Below, piece by piece: positions 22,675 through 36,555 of a DNA stretch of 60,000 nt; positions within the stretch are counted from its first letter, which is position 1; each line of letters starts with the position of its first letter. The notes beneath the pieces are model-generated. The model did not search any database, was not told the origin of the DNA, and saw only the letters and a program-made list of their open reading frames with translations. A program made the translations under genes and the position numbers. The stretch is from Antedon mediterranea (lineage: Eukaryota > Echinodermata > Crinoidea > Comatulida > Antedonidae): the NCBI RefSeq assembly GCF_964355755.1, contig NC_092678.1:16342922-16402921 (forward strand), read 5' to 3'.

Positions 22675-24215
22675 CTAGAATTTAATTCGTCACTTTGACG
22701 AATTATAGGTGATCATTTTTATCATTTTAATGAAATTAACATTTTTTAAACATGCACGTACGTTAACATACGATCGTAAAAAGCTGATGTACGCCATCCT
22801 ATGACATGATGCATATACACTTATAGTGCTGAGTTGTACCTATTATGTACAGTATATACTGTATCTATATACAGTGTAGCATAGGTGAAATTACTGGACC
22901 CACATCATGTTCAAATTTTTCGGTATGATGGAATTATCAAAATAAACTCGAAGATGACAGTTTCGAACGATAATGAATTGAGCAAATAAATATAAGGATT
23001 GGAAGAGAATTTGGCACGAAGAAGCGCAATGCGCGCTCTTTGAAATTTGTATAACTTCGACTAAAGAAATTGAAAAACAACGTTTTAACTTCAACTGGCC
23101 ATATGAAAACATCACAACATCAGATAGGCTTAATTTTTATATTAATTCATATCTTCATTTCATCAGCTTTCATAATAAGTTATAATCTTCAAGGTCACCT
23201 TTAATTCTGAAGAGCTATAATATATTCAAATGTAAGGTGTAGCTGAAATTACACGACCTATGTTATTCAAGTTTTTACGCGTGATAATGTCATCAAAATA
23301 AAAATATTGACAACTCCTGAGAAAGATAATTAATTGAGCAAGCACATACTAAAACTTCTTCGAAAATCGAGCTAAAATAACGGAGATGCGCTCTATTGAA
23401 TGTGAAAACCCATACAAAAAGATAAAAATTACTAATTTTTAAATTGAAGTGGCCATTTGATGACGTCATACCATTTTGTACGTCTAATGTGTACATGAAT
23501 ATGTTTCTACAACCCAATGGCTTCCCGAATAATTTAAAAAAATTGGGGGTCACCTGTCATTCTGAAGAGTTATATTCATTTTAAAAAGGCCTTATTTTTC
23601 ACCATTTTCATCACTTTGATGCAATTAATTTGCGCATTTTGATATTTTTAACCTGCTCGTATACCGTTATTTTAAGTCGGAACTGACTCAAATTTGGTGA
23701 ATGTACTAAGGATGGTGAGTAGAATGCGATTTGTATAAAAAATTGCAATTTTTACACTTTGTAAGTATCGCGCGCGCAAAATAATTTTTTTGCGCAGTAA
23801 TTTTTTGAAACACGCAAATGGCCTAATTCATGCTCTAAATTGATTAAAACGTAATTTTGAGCTTTTTAAATTTTTAATGCGCGATTTCACGCGCATGACC
23901 CTACGTGCGCGCGCGTTTTTATTTGATAATATTTTTACCCTTGACCTGAAGTTTACGTGTAGTGAATTTCATTAATATGTGATAATTAATTATGGAGATA
24001 TGATTGATATTGCGATTTCACAAAATGGCGTATAAATGACGTCACGGGTGAGGGATCACGCTGAAAAGCTTATTAGGACTAAGTTAAATTATTTGAAAGA
24101 CATTCTGAAATTTTGGTAATCATTGACATTAAACTTTTTGAGATATTTGTTACACAAAATCTGTACAGAAAGAAATTGCAAAGAAACATTTTTTTTTTAC
24201 AAAAACAATTTCTCA
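22675..24215 (+). repeat. array element A1 (alternative right end)
   Basis: 1541 bp. Left palindrome arms TAATTCGTCA and TGACGAATTA (22683-22705), then TAGGTGATCATT. Two diverged internal modules start near 23030 and 23385. TGACGTCA is found at 23461 and 24037. It ends ACAATTTCTCA without a hairpin. It is nearly identical to A2. Confidence 0.85.
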
Positions 24216-25758
24216 CTAGAATTTAATTCGTCACTTTGACGAATTATAGGTGATCATTTTTATCATTTTAATGAAATTAACATTTTTTAAACATGCACGT
24301 ACGTTAACATACGATCGTAAAAAGCTGATGTACGCCATCCTATGACATGATGCATATACACTTATAGTGCTGAGTTGTACCTATTATGTACAGTATATAC
24401 TGTATCTATATACACTGTAGCATAGGTGAAATTACTGGACCCACAGCTGATGTTCAAATTTTTCGGTATGATGGAATTATCAAAATAAACTCGAAGATGA
24501 CAGTTTCGAAAGATAATGAATTGAGCAAATAAATATAAGGATTGGAAGAGAATTTGGCACGTAGAAGCGCAATGCGCGCTCTTTGAAATTTGTATAACTT
24601 CGACTAAAGAAATTTAAAAACAACGTTTTAACTTCAACTGGCCATATGATAACATCACAACATCCGATAGGCTTAATTTTTATATTAATTCATATCTTCA
24701 TTTCATCAGCTTTCGTAATAAGTTATAATCTTCAAGGTCACCTTTAATTCTGAAGAGCTATAATATATTCAAATGTAAGGTGTAGCTGAAATTACACGAC
24801 CTATGTTATTCAAGTTTTTACGCGTGATGATGTCATCAAAATAAAAATATTGACAACTCCTGAGAAAGATAATTAATTGAGCAAGCACATACTAAAACTT
24901 CTTCGAAAATCGAGCTAAAATAACGGAGATGCGCTCTATTGAATGTGAAAACCCATACAAAAAGATAAAAATTACTAATTTTTAAATTGATGTGGCCATT
25001 TGATGACGTCATACCATTTTGTACGTCTAATGTGTACATGAATATGTATCTACAACCCAATGGCTTCCCGAATAACTTAAAAAAATTGGGGGTCACCTGC
25101 CATTCTGAAGAGTTATATTCATTTTAAAAAGGCCTTATTTTTCACCATTTTCATCACTTTGATGCAATTAATTTGCGCATTTTGATATTTTTAACCTGCT
25201 CGTATACCGTTATTTTAAGTCGGAACTGACTCAAATTTGGTGAATGTACTAAGGATGGTGAGTAGAATGCGATTTGTATAAAAAATTGCAATTTTTACAC
25301 TTTGTAAGTATCGCGCGCGCAAAATAATTTTTTTGCGCAGTAATTTTTTGAAACACGCAAATGGCCTAATTCATGCTCTAAATTGATTAAAACGTAATTT
25401 TGAGCTTTTTAAATTTTTAATGCGCGATTTCACGCGCATGACCCTACGTGCGCGCGCGTTTTTATTTGATAATATTTTTACCCTTGACCTGAAGTTTACG
25501 TGTAGTGAATTTCATTAATATGTGATAATTAATTATGGAGATATGATTGATATTGCGATTTCACAAAATGGCGTATAAATGACGTCACGGGTGAGGGATC
25601 ACGCTGAAAAGCTTATTAGGACTAAGTTAAAGTATTTGAAAGACATTCTGAAATTTTGGTAATCATTGACATTAAACTTTTTGAGATATTTGTTACACAA
25701 AATCTGTACAGAAAGAAATTGCAAAGAAACATTTTTTTTTTACAAAAACAATTTCTCA
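24216..25758 (+). repeat. array element A2 (alternative right end)
   Basis: 1543 bp, a near-copy of A1 with the same AATTTCTCA end; joins A3 directly. Confidence 0.85.
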
Positions 25759-27308
25759 CTAGAATTTAATTCGTCACTTTGACGAATTATAGGTGATCAT
25801 TTTTATCATTTTATTGACATTAATATTTTTTAAACATGCACGTATGTTAACATACAATCGGAAAATGTTGATGTATGCCATACTATTATACGCTATAGTA
25901 CTGAGTTGTGCCTATTATATGCCATATACATTATGTACAGTATATACTGTATATCTATATACAGTGTAGCATTAGTGAAACTACGGACACACATCATGTT
26001 CTAATTTGTTGGCACTGATGACATTATCAAAATAAACTTGTGGATAACAATATCGAAAGATAATGAATTGAGCAATAAAATATAGCAATTGGAAGAAAAT
26101 TTGGCACGTAGAAGCGCGGTGCGCGCTCTTTATAAAATTTGTATAACTTTGACGAAAGAGATGAAAAAATTGCTTTTAACTTCAACTGGCCATATGATAA
26201 CGTCACTAGATTCGATAGGCTTAATTTTTATATGAATTCATATCTAAATTTAACCAGCTCTCTTAATAAGTTATAATTATCAAGGTCAACTTTAATTCAG
26301 AAGAGCTGTAAAGTATTCAAATATACGTTGTAGGTGAAATTACCTAACCATCGTTATTCAAATTTTAAGACGTGATGACGTCATCAAAATGAAAATATTG
26401 GAAACACATGAGTAACATAATTGGTTGAAGTAGAATATATTAAAAATTAAAAGAAAATCGATCACAGATTAGCGAGTTGCGCTCTGTTGAATATGGTAGT
26501 CTATAACAAAAGGGGAAGAAACCCTGTTTTAAAAATCCATGTGGCCAAATGATGACGTCATACCATTTTGTACGTCTAATGTGTATATACATTTATATCT
26601 ACAACTCATTGGCTTCCATAATAAGTAAAAAAAATTGGGGGTTACCTTCCATTCTGAAGAGTTATATTCATTTTAAAGAGGCCTTATTTTTTACCATTTT
26701 TAGCACTTTTGTACAATTAATGTGCGCATTTTGTCATTTTTAACGTGCTCGTATAGCACTATTTTAAGTCGAAATGGACTCAAATTTGGTGAATGTACTA
26801 TGAAAGATGAGCAGAATGCAATTTGTACAAAAAAATGTTATTTTTTTACGCTTTCTATGTACGCACGCGCAAAAACGTGTTTTTACGCAGTAATTTTTTA
26901 AAACACGTAAATGGCCTAATTCATGCTCTAAATTGATCAAAACTTAATTTTGAGCTTTTTAAATTTTTAACGCGCTATTTCATGCGCAAGACCCTACGTG
27001 TGCGTGCGTTTTTATTTGCTAATATTTTTACGCTTTACCTGAAGTTTACGTGTAGTGAATTTCATTAATATGTGATAATTAATTATGGAGATATGATTGA
27101 TAATGTGATTTCACAAAATGGCGTATAGATGACGTCACGGATGAGTGATCACGTTGAAAAGCTTATTAGGACTAAATTAAAGTATTTGAAACACATTCTG
27201 AAATTTTGGTAATCATTGACATTAAACTTTTTGAGATATTTGTTACACAAAATCTGTACAGAAAAAAATTGCAAAGAAACATTTTTTTTTTACAAAAACA
27301 ATTTCTCA
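25759..27308 (+). repeat. array element A3 (alternative right end)
   Basis: 1550 bp, more diverged than A1/A2 (many changes at 25860-26900, for example the region around 26400-26470), but with the same left palindrome and AATTTCTCA end. Confidence 0.85.
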
Positions 27309-28828
27309 CTAGAATTTAATTCGTCACTTTGACGAATTATAGGTGATCATTGTTATCATTTTAATGAAATTAACATTTTTTCAACATGCACGTACGTTAA
27401 CATACGATCGTTAAAAGTTGATATACGCCATCCTATGTCATGATGCATATACACTCATACTGAGTTGTACCTATTATGTGTCATACAATATGTACAGTAT
27501 ATACTGTATATCTATATACAGTGTAGCATAGGTGAAATTATGGGACACACATCATGTTCTAATTTTTTGGTAAGATGGAATTATCAAAATAAACTCGAAG
27601 ATCACAATTTCGAAAGATAATGAATTACGCAAATAAATATAAAGATTGGAAGAGAATTTGACACGTAGAAGCGCAATGCGCGCTCTTTGAAATTTGTATA
27701 ACTTCGACTAAAGAAATTTAAAAACTACGTTTTAACTTCAACTGGCCATATGATAACATCACAACATCCGATAGGCTTAATTTTTATATTAATTCATGTC
27801 TACATTTTATCAGCTTTCATAATAAGTTATAATCTTCAAGGTCACCTTTAATTCTGAAGAGCTATAATATATTCAAATTTACGGTGTAGCTGAAATTACA
27901 CGACCTACGTTATTCAAGTTTTTACGCGTGATGATGTCTTCAAAATAAAAATGTTGACAACTCCTGAGAAAGATAATTAATTGAGCAAGCACATACTAAA
28001 ACTTCTGCGAAAATCGAGCTAAATTAACGGAGATGCGCTCTATTAAATGTGATAACCCATACAAAAAGATAAAAATTACTAATTTTTAAATTGAAGTGGC
28101 CATTTGATGACGTCATACCATTTTGTACGTCTAATATGTACATGAATATGTATCTACAACCCAATGGCTCCCCGAATAACTTAAAAAAATTGGGGGTCAC
28201 CTGCCATTCTGAAGATTTATATTCATTTTAAAAAGGCCTTATTTTTCACCATTTTCATCATTTTGATGCAATTAATTTGCGCATTTTGACATTTTTAACC
28301 TGCTCGTATACCGTTATTTTAAGTCGGAACTGACTCAAATTTGGTGAATGTACTAAGGATGGTGAGTAGAATACGATTTGTATAAAAAAATTGCAATTTT
28401 TACACTTTGTAAGTATCGCGCGCGCAAAATAATTTTTTTGCGCAGTAATTTTTTGAAACACGCAAATGGCCTAATTCATGCTCTAAATTGATCAAAACGT
28501 AATTTTGAGCTTTTTAAATTTTTAATGCGCAATTTCATGCGCATGACCCTAAGTGCGCGCGCGTTTTTATTTGCTAATATTTTTACCCTTGACCTGAAGT
28601 TAACGTGTAGTGAATTTCATAAATATGTGATAATGAATTATGGATATATGATTGATAATGTGATTTCACAAAATGGCGTATACGTGACGTCACGGGTCAG
28701 TGATCACACTGAAAAGCTTATTATGGCTAAGTTAAAGTATTTGAAAGACATTGTGAAATTTTTGTGATCATTGTTATTCAACTTTTTGAGATATTTGTTA
28801 CACAAAAAGTGTACAGAAAGAAAAAAAA
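27309..28828 (+). repeat. array element A4, interrupted by B1
   Basis: The left part is 1520 bp, ending in GTACAGAAAG plus A-run. The last 58 bp, with hairpin AGGTGATCATTT/AAATGATCACCT (30450-30479), lie beyond B1 at 30424-30481. Reunited length 1578 bp. Confidence 0.82.
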
Positions 28829-30423
28829 CTAGACATGTAACTCGTCACTTTGACGAGTTTGGTTATCCGCAGCGCAAGTGGTGCAACATTAACATTAAGG
28901 GAATAGGTTGAGGACAAAAGGAAGTGTTCACGTTGGCATTATGACCTGAACTGAAGAATATGATATGTTGTTATTGCTGAATTTTATTATTTAAATTCAT
29001 ATATAGTATACACAGTATAATCTGTATCCATATCACATACAGTGTAGAATAGGTGAAATTACGGGACCCGCTATTTATTGCAATTTTTAACATGTTGACG
29101 GTTTTAAAATGAAACGCGAAGGTAGCAATTCCGAAAGGAAATTATCTCAGCAACAACGTATTAGCGTGTAGAAGAAATTTGAATACGTGAAATATTGATG
29201 CGCGCTCTTTTAAATGTAATGAATTATGACGCAAAAGATGAAAATACGACCTTTTTTATTTAACTGGCCATATGATGACGTCACAACATCCGATTGGCAA
29301 CATTTTAACATAATTTCGTATCTACAATCCAATAGCTTCCAGAAAAAGTTTTAATCGTGATTATCACATTTTATTCTTACGAGCTATAACAGATTAAAAT
29401 TTACTGTAAAGATGAAATTGATGCCACACGTGATTTCAATTTTTAGGCATGATGACGTCATAAAAATTAAAATATTTTTCACTCATGCGAAAGATAGTTG
29501 ATTGACCTAGACAATATCAAAATCGGGGTGAAAATGGAAAACGGATAAGTGGAGATGCGCTCTATTCAATGTGATGAGCTATGACGAAAGATACAAAAAT
29601 CCTAAATTTTATATTCGCGTGGCCATACGATGACGTCACAATGTCCGGTTAGCCATATTAATACCTGATCCGATATCTACAACTCATCTACTTCCAGAAT
29701 ATGCCATCCACAAAAAGTTGACCTTCTAGTTTAGAAATTACGACTGTTTAAAAAAAGGCATATTTTAAACGAATTTTTTAACCTTTTCATAAAAAACGCG
29801 CGCAAATTGTCCAATTCGACGTGCTCGTATCACGTATCTTTAAGTCGAAATTGTTAAAAATTTGGTAAAATTACATGAAAAGGCTGGAAAAACATAAATC
29901 ACGCAAAAAAAATACGTTTTCAATGCTACGTGCGCACCGCACACGTAAAAATGTGCGCACGCGTGGGAATTTTTGACATGCTTAAAACGACATGAAACAC
30001 GTAGAAAGTTGATTATAAATTAATTTCGCGCATTTTGAAATTTTAAATGCGCGTGCGCGCGTAACTTTGTGTAAAACACGCAATTTTTTTTCAACAGAAA
30101 GTTAGCGCATGATATAAATTAAACTTTTGCAAAGTTTCACTTTAAAATGTTATTTGGTTTTTGACATATGTTAAATACGAGAAAATCGTTAAATCGCGCG
30201 TACGTCACGTTGCGCAATTGTAAACATCATGAAAAGCTTCGCTTGACGACGTTACATAAATGTCAAAATGTTAACATAGTTAACAAAATGTTATGTTTGC
30301 AAGTTTCAGAGAAAAGCGTTACACAAAAATCATACAGAAAGAAAGAAGAAAAATAAAAAGTTGATGTTGATGATTTCGTACAATCACAAGAGGTTATCCT
30401 GCAACTTCGTTGCGGATAACCAA
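28829..30423 (+). repeat. array element B1
   Basis: 1595 bp, complete. Left palindrome arms AACTCGTCA/TGACGAGTT, then TTTGGTTATCCGC. Right hairpin 30392-30421 (GGTTATCC...GGATAACC) then AA. TGACGTCA at 29277, 29453 and 29631. Two internal modules are offset by about 355 bp. Nearly identical to B10, 27 kb away. Confidence 0.85.
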
Positions 30424-30481
30424 TAATAAAGATTTCATACAATAACAATAGGTGATCATTTTATTCTAAATGATCACCTAA

Positions 30482-32035
30482 CTAGAATTTAATTCGTCAC
30501 TTTGACGAATTATAGGTGATCATTGTTATCATTTTAATGAAATTAACATTTTTTAAACATGCATGTACGTTAACATACGATCGTAAAAAGTTGATGTACG
30601 CCATCCTATGACATGATGCATAATCTTATATCGCTGAGTTGTGCCTATTATATGCTATATACAATATGTACAGTATACTGTATATCTATATACAGTGTAG
30701 CATAGGTGAAATTACGGGACACACATCATGTTCTAATTTTTTGGTATGATGGAATTATCAAATTAAACTCAAAGATGACAATTTCGAAAGATAATAAATT
30801 GAGCAAATAAATATAAGAATTGGAAGAGAATCTGGCACGTAGAAGCGCTGTGCGCGCTCTTTGAAATTTGTATAACTTTGACGAAAATGATGAAAAAACT
30901 ACTTTTTAACTTCATCTGGCCATATGTTAACGTCACAACATCTGATAGGCTTGGTTTTTATATGAATTCATATCTACATTTCATCAGCTTTCATAATAAA
31001 TTATAATCGTCAAGGTAACCTTCAATTCTGAAGAGCTGTAAGATATTCAAATTTACGGCGAAGGTGAAATTACACGACCTACGTTATTCAAGTTTTTACG
31101 CGTGATGACGTAATCAAAATGAAAACACTGACAACTTATGAGAAAGATAAATAATTAAGCAAGCACACACTGAAATTTGTGCGAAAATCGGGCTCAAATA
31201 GCAGAGATGCGCTCTATTGAATGTGATAACCTACACAAAACGGAAAAAAATCCTAATTTTTAAATTCAAGTGGCCATTTGATGACGTAATACCATTTTGT
31301 ACGTCTAATGTTTATATACATTTATATCTACAACTTATTGGCTTCCATATTAAGTTAAAAAAATTGGGGGTCACCTGCCATTCTGAAGAGTTATATTCAT
31401 TTTAAAAAGGCCTTAATTTTTACAATTTTTTGCACTTTTGTGCAATTAATGTGCGCATTTTGTCATGTTTAACGTGCTCGTACAGCGTTATTTTAAGTCG
31501 GAATGGACTCAAAATCGGAGAATGTACTAAGGATTGTGAGTAGAATGTGATGTTTACATCAAATTTTATTTTTTACGCTTTTTACGAATTGAGTGCGCAA
31601 AAACACGTTTTTGCGCAGTAATTTTTTAAAACACGCAAATGGCCTAATTCATGCTCTAAATTGATCAAAACATAATTTTGAGCTTTTTAAATTTTTAACG
31701 AGCGATTTCACGCGCATGACCCTACGTGCGCGTGCATTTTTATTTGCTAATATTTTTACCCTTGATCTGAAGTTTACGTATAGTGAATTTCATTAATATG
31801 TGATAATTAATTATGGAGATATGATTGATAATGTGATTTCACAAAATGGCGAATAGATGACGTCACGGATGAGTGATCACGCTGAAAACTTTATTAGGAC
31901 TAAGTTAAAGTATTGGAAAGACATTCTGAAATGTTGGTAATCATTGACATTAAACTTTTTGAGATATTTGTTACACAAAATCTGTACAGAAAGAAATTGC
32001 GAAGAAACATTTTATTTTACAAAAACAATTTCTCA
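30482..32035 (+). repeat. array element A5 (alternative right end)
   Basis: 1554 bp, ends AATTTCTCA like A1-A3; contains the GTACAGTATACTGTA palindrome near 30668. Confidence 0.85.
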
Positions 32036-33561
32036 CTAGAATTTAATTCGTCACTTTGACGAATTATAGGTGATCATTGTTATCATTTTAATGAAATTAA
32101 CATTTTTTAAACATGCACGTACGTTAACATACGATCGTAAAAAGTTGATGTACGCCATCCTATGACATGATGCCTACGCTTATATCGCTGAGTTGTGCCT
32201 ATTATGTGCCATATACAATATGTACAGTGTATACTGTATATATACAGTGTAGCATAGGTGAAATTACGGGACACACATCATGTTCTAATTTGTTGGTATG
32301 ATGGAATTATCAAAATAAACTCAAAGATGACAATTTCGAAAGATAATGAATTGAGCAAATAAATATAAGAATTGGAAGAGAATCTGGCACGTAGAAGCGC
32401 TGTGCGTGCTCTTTGAAATTTGTATAACTTTGACGAAAAAGATGAAAAAACTACTTTTTAACTTCATCTGGCCATATGTTAACGTCACAACATCCGACAG
32501 GCTTGGTTTTTATATGAATTCATATCTACATTTCATCAGCTTTTATAATAAATTATAATCATCAAGGTAACCTTCAATTCTGAAGAGCTGTAAGATATTC
32601 AAATTTACGGCGAAGGTGAAATTACACGACCTACGTTATTCAAGTTTTTACGTGTGATGACATCATCAAAATGAAAATGTTGACAACTCATGAGAAAGAT
32701 AAGTAACTGAGCAAGCATATACTAATATTTGTGCGAAAATCGGGCTCAAATAGCGGAGATGCGCTCTATTGAATGTGATAAACTACACAAAACGGAAAAA
32801 AATCCTAATTTTTAAATTGAAGTGGCCATTTGATGACGTAATACCATTTTGTACGTATAATGTGTATATACATTTGTATCTACAACTTATTGGCTTCCAA
32901 ATTAAGTTAAAAAAATTGGGGGTCATCTGCCATTCTGAAGAGTTATATTCATTTTAAAAAGGCCCTACTTTTTACCATTTTTAGCACTTTTGTACAATTA
33001 ATGTGCGCATTTTGTCATTTTTAACGTGCTCGTATAGCGTTATTTTAAGTCTGAATGGACTCAAAGTCGGAGATTGTACTAAGGATTATGAGTAGAATGT
33101 GATGTATACATCAAATTTTATTTTTTACGCTTTTTAAAAATCCTGTGCGCAAAAATCTATTTTTGCGCAGTAATTTTTTAAAACACGCAAATGGCCTATT
33201 TTATGCTCTAAATTGATCAAAACTTAATTTTGAGCTTTTTAAAATTTTAACACGCGATTTCACGTGCATGACCTTGAAACACGTAAGTTTTTATTTGTTA
33301 ATATTTTTACCCTTCACCTGAAGTTTACGTATAGTGAATTTTATTGATATGTGATAAAGAGTTATGGAGATATGATTGATAGTGTGATTTCACAAAATCG
33401 CGTATACGTGACGTCACGGTTGAGTGATCACGCTGAAAAGCTTATTATGGCTAAGTTAAAGTATTTGAAAGACACTGTGAATTTTTTGTGATCATTGCCA
33501 TTCAACTTTTTGAGATAATTGTTACACAAAAAGTGTACAGAAAGAATAAAAAAAATAAAAA
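32036..33561 (+). repeat. array element A6, interrupted by A7
   Basis: Left part 1526 bp. Its 58-bp right end with the A hairpin (41215-41244) is the last one at 41189-41246. Reunited length 1584 bp. Very close to A7 in sequence. Confidence 0.82.
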
Positions 33562-35065
33562 CTAGAATTTAATTCGTCACTTTGACGAATTATAGGTGAT
33601 CATTGTTATCATTTTAATGAAATTAACATTTTTTAAACATGCATGTACGTTAACATACGATCGTAAAAAGTTGATGTACGCCATCCTATGACATGATGCA
33701 TACACTTATATCGCTGAGTTGTGCCTATTATATGCCATATACAATATGTACAGTATATACTGTATATCTATATACAGTGTAGCATAGGTGAAATTACGGG
33801 ACACACATCATGTTCTAATTTTTTGGTATAATGGAATTATCAAAATAAACTCAAAGAGGACAATTTCGAAAGATAATGAATTGAGCAAATAAATATAAGA
33901 ATTGGAAGAGAATCTGGCACGTAGAAGTGCCGTGCGCGCTCTTTGAAATTTGTATAACTTTGACGAAAAAGATGAAAAAACTACTTTTTAACTTCATCTG
34001 GCCATATGTTAACGTCACAACATCCGATAGGCTTGGTTTTTATATGAATTCATATCTACATTTCATCAGCTTCCATAATAAATTATAATCATCAAAGTAA
34101 CCTTCAATTCTGAAGAGCTGTAAGATATTCAAATTTACGGCGAAGGTGAAATTACACGACCTACGTTATTCAAGTTCAAAATGAAAATGTTGACAACTCA
34201 TGAGAAAGATAAGTAACTGAGCAAGCATATGCTAAAATTTGTGCGAAAATCGGGCTCAAATAGCGGAGATGCGCTCTATTGAATGTGATAAACTACACAA
34301 AACGGAAAAAAATCCTAATTTTTAAATTGAAGTGGCCATTTGATGACGTAATACCATTTTGTACGTATAATGTGTATATACATTTGTATCTACTACTTAT
34401 TGGCTTCCAAATTAAGTTAAAAAAATTGGGGGTCACCTGCCATTCTGAAGAGTTATATTCATTTTAAAAAGGCCCTACTTTTTACCATTTTTAGCACTTT
34501 TGTACAATTAATGTGCGCTTTTTTTCATTTTTAACGTGCTCGTATAGCGTTATTTTAAGTCTGAATGGACTCAAAGTCGGAGATTGTACTAAGGATTATG
34601 AGTAGAATGTGATGTATACATCAAATTTTATTTTTTACGCTTTTTAAAAATTCCGTGCGCAAAAATATATTTTTGCGCAGTAATTTTTTAAAACACGCAA
34701 ATGGCCTATTTTATGCTCTAAATTGATCAAAACTTAATTTTGAGCTTTTTAAAATTTTAACGCGCGATTTCACGTGCATGACCTTGAAAGACGTAAGTTT
34801 TTATTTGTTAATATTTTTACCCTTCACCTGAAGTTTACCTATAGTGAATTTTATTGATATGTGATAAAGAGTTATGGAGATATGATTGATAGTGTGATTT
34901 CACAAAATCGCGTATACGTGACGTCACGGTTGAGTGATCACGCTGAAAAGCTTATTATGGCTAAGTTAAAGTATTTGAAAGACACTGTGAATTTTTTGTG
35001 ATCATTGCCATTCAACTTTTTGAGATAATTGTTACACAAAAAGTGTACAGAAAGAATAAAAAAAA
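33562..35065 (+). repeat. array element A7, interrupted by C1 and B2
   Basis: Left part 1504 bp; a 12-bp piece TAAAAATAAAAA (37926-37937) sits between C1 and B2; the right end with hairpin (41157-41186) is 41131-41188. Sum 1574 bp. It also has a 19-bp deletion relative to A6 (near 34175, where the TTTTACGTGTGATGAC stretch is missing). Confidence 0.8.
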
Positions 35066-35238
35066 CTAGAACTTAAACTCGTCACTTGAGGACGAGTTTG
35101 GTTATCCGCCCGCAAAAAAAACGTATCTTGTGCATTCAAGTACTTTTCAATCATGACTTTTCCAAAAAGTAGCCTATTCGAAATTAAAACTGCCCTTTCA
35201 TTGTAATAACCATATAAATCATTTTATTTAATTGGTTT

Positions 35239-35313
35239 CCCGTGACGAGATTCGATCCCGGTACCTCTGATACCAAAGTCGGTTGCACTACACATCGAGC
35301 CATATGAGCACCT
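35239..35313 (-). repeat. tRNA-like module 1 in C1
   Basis: On the minus strand an A-box-like TGGCTCGATGTGTAGTGCA and a degenerate B box GGATCGAATCT. Diverged from modules 4 and 5; no cloverleaf is evident. Confidence 0.5.
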
Positions 35314-35843
35314 GCCGAAGGAAATCCGAAGAAAGTTTACACGTTCATTCGGTATGTCGTGAACCACTCGATGCAAATAGATTATTACTTAGCAAACTAA
35401 ATCATAATTTTTACTATGATGAAATCTTCAAAAATGTTAAACAGTGACATATTATGAAAGTGCATACTTTTAAGTTGTATATATTAACATGTGAAGAAAA
35501 AAGATAAACGTTATATTTATTGTTTTGCTCCTTGAAAACGTTTATGTTTGTTTGATGATAAATATTTCAAAAATTATATTTAATATGCAAATAATGTAGC
35601 CATCAAACACGTTTTAGCATTCAACACTATAATAAATCAGACCTATGATTCATACACTGCAAGAAATTAAAATAAAAAATGGGGGTAACCTTGCATTCTG
35701 ATGAACTGTATCATTTTTAAAAGTAAAAAAAATCCAAATAAAGAGTGCCAAGCCTTGATTCAACGTTTCGATCTTTATTTGATCATCATAAATATCATCA
35801 TCAGGTGTAACTAAAAAAACAAACTTATGTTTTAACGTTGTTT

Positions 35844-35918
35844 CCCATGCTGGGATTCGATCCCTGTGCGGCTAATAGCAAAGTCGGTGGCACTACACAT
35901 CGAGCCATAAGGACACCC
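35844..35918 (-). repeat. tRNA-like module 2 in C1
   Basis: Minus strand TGGCTCGATGTGTAGTGCC and GGATCGAATCCC. The middle (TTTGCTATTAGCC) differs from the TTTGGTATCAGAG of the others. Confidence 0.5.
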
Positions 35919-36153
35919 GTTACATATGTCACGAAGAAAGATTCCTTGTCCATTTGCTATTTCATGAACCCCTTGATGGAAATAGATTATTACATACCGA
36001 ATTAAATCATGATTTATACTATGATGGCATTTTCAACAAAATAAAAAAGTCACATATTTTTTTTATAAAATAATATTGACGGGAAAAACTACGTTTATTG
36101 TTTCACGCTTACAAAACAATTGTTATTTTTATATCATTTTATTTAAATGTTTT

Positions 36154-36229
36154 CCCGTGATGGAATTTGATCCCGGTATCTCTGATACCAAATTCGGTTG
36201 CACTAACACATCGAGCCATATGAGCACCT
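36154..36229 (-). repeat. tRNA-like module 3 in C1
   Basis: Minus strand TGGCTCGATGTGTTAGTGCA (one extra T) and a decayed B box GGATCAAATTC. Confidence 0.45.
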
Positions 36230-36480
36230 GCCGAAAAAAATCCGAAGAAAGAGTCCTCGTGCATTCGGTATGTCGTGAACACCCCTCGATGCAAGTTGAT
36301 TATTACATATCAAACTAAATCATAATTTTAACTATGAAGAAATCTTCACAAATTTTAAACAGTGACACATTACAAAAGTGCGTATCTTGCGCATTCAAGT
36401 ACTTTTCAGTTGTGACTATTCAAAATTAAAACTGCCCTCTCAGTGTAATAACCAACTAAACCCTTTTAATTAATTGTTTT

Positions 36481-36555
36481 CCCGTTACGGGACTCGAACC
36501 CGGTACCTCTGATACCAAAGTCGGTTGCATTACACATCGAGCCATATGACCACCT
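36481..36555 (-). repeat. tRNA-like module 4 in C1
   Basis: Best preserved, together with module 5: minus strand TGGCTCGATGTGTAATGCA, 75 nt in all, B box GGTTCGAGTCC that matches the Pol III consensus exactly, with a 4-bp T-stem CGGG/CCCG around TTCGAGT. The acceptor stem does not pair well, so a tRNA-derived promoter module or SINE head is likelier than a working tRNA. Confidence 0.6.

Noticed and set aside
36481-36555. Functional tRNA gene
   Set aside because: The B box is intact but the acceptor stem and anticodon arm do not pair convincingly, and it lies inside a repeated mobile element.
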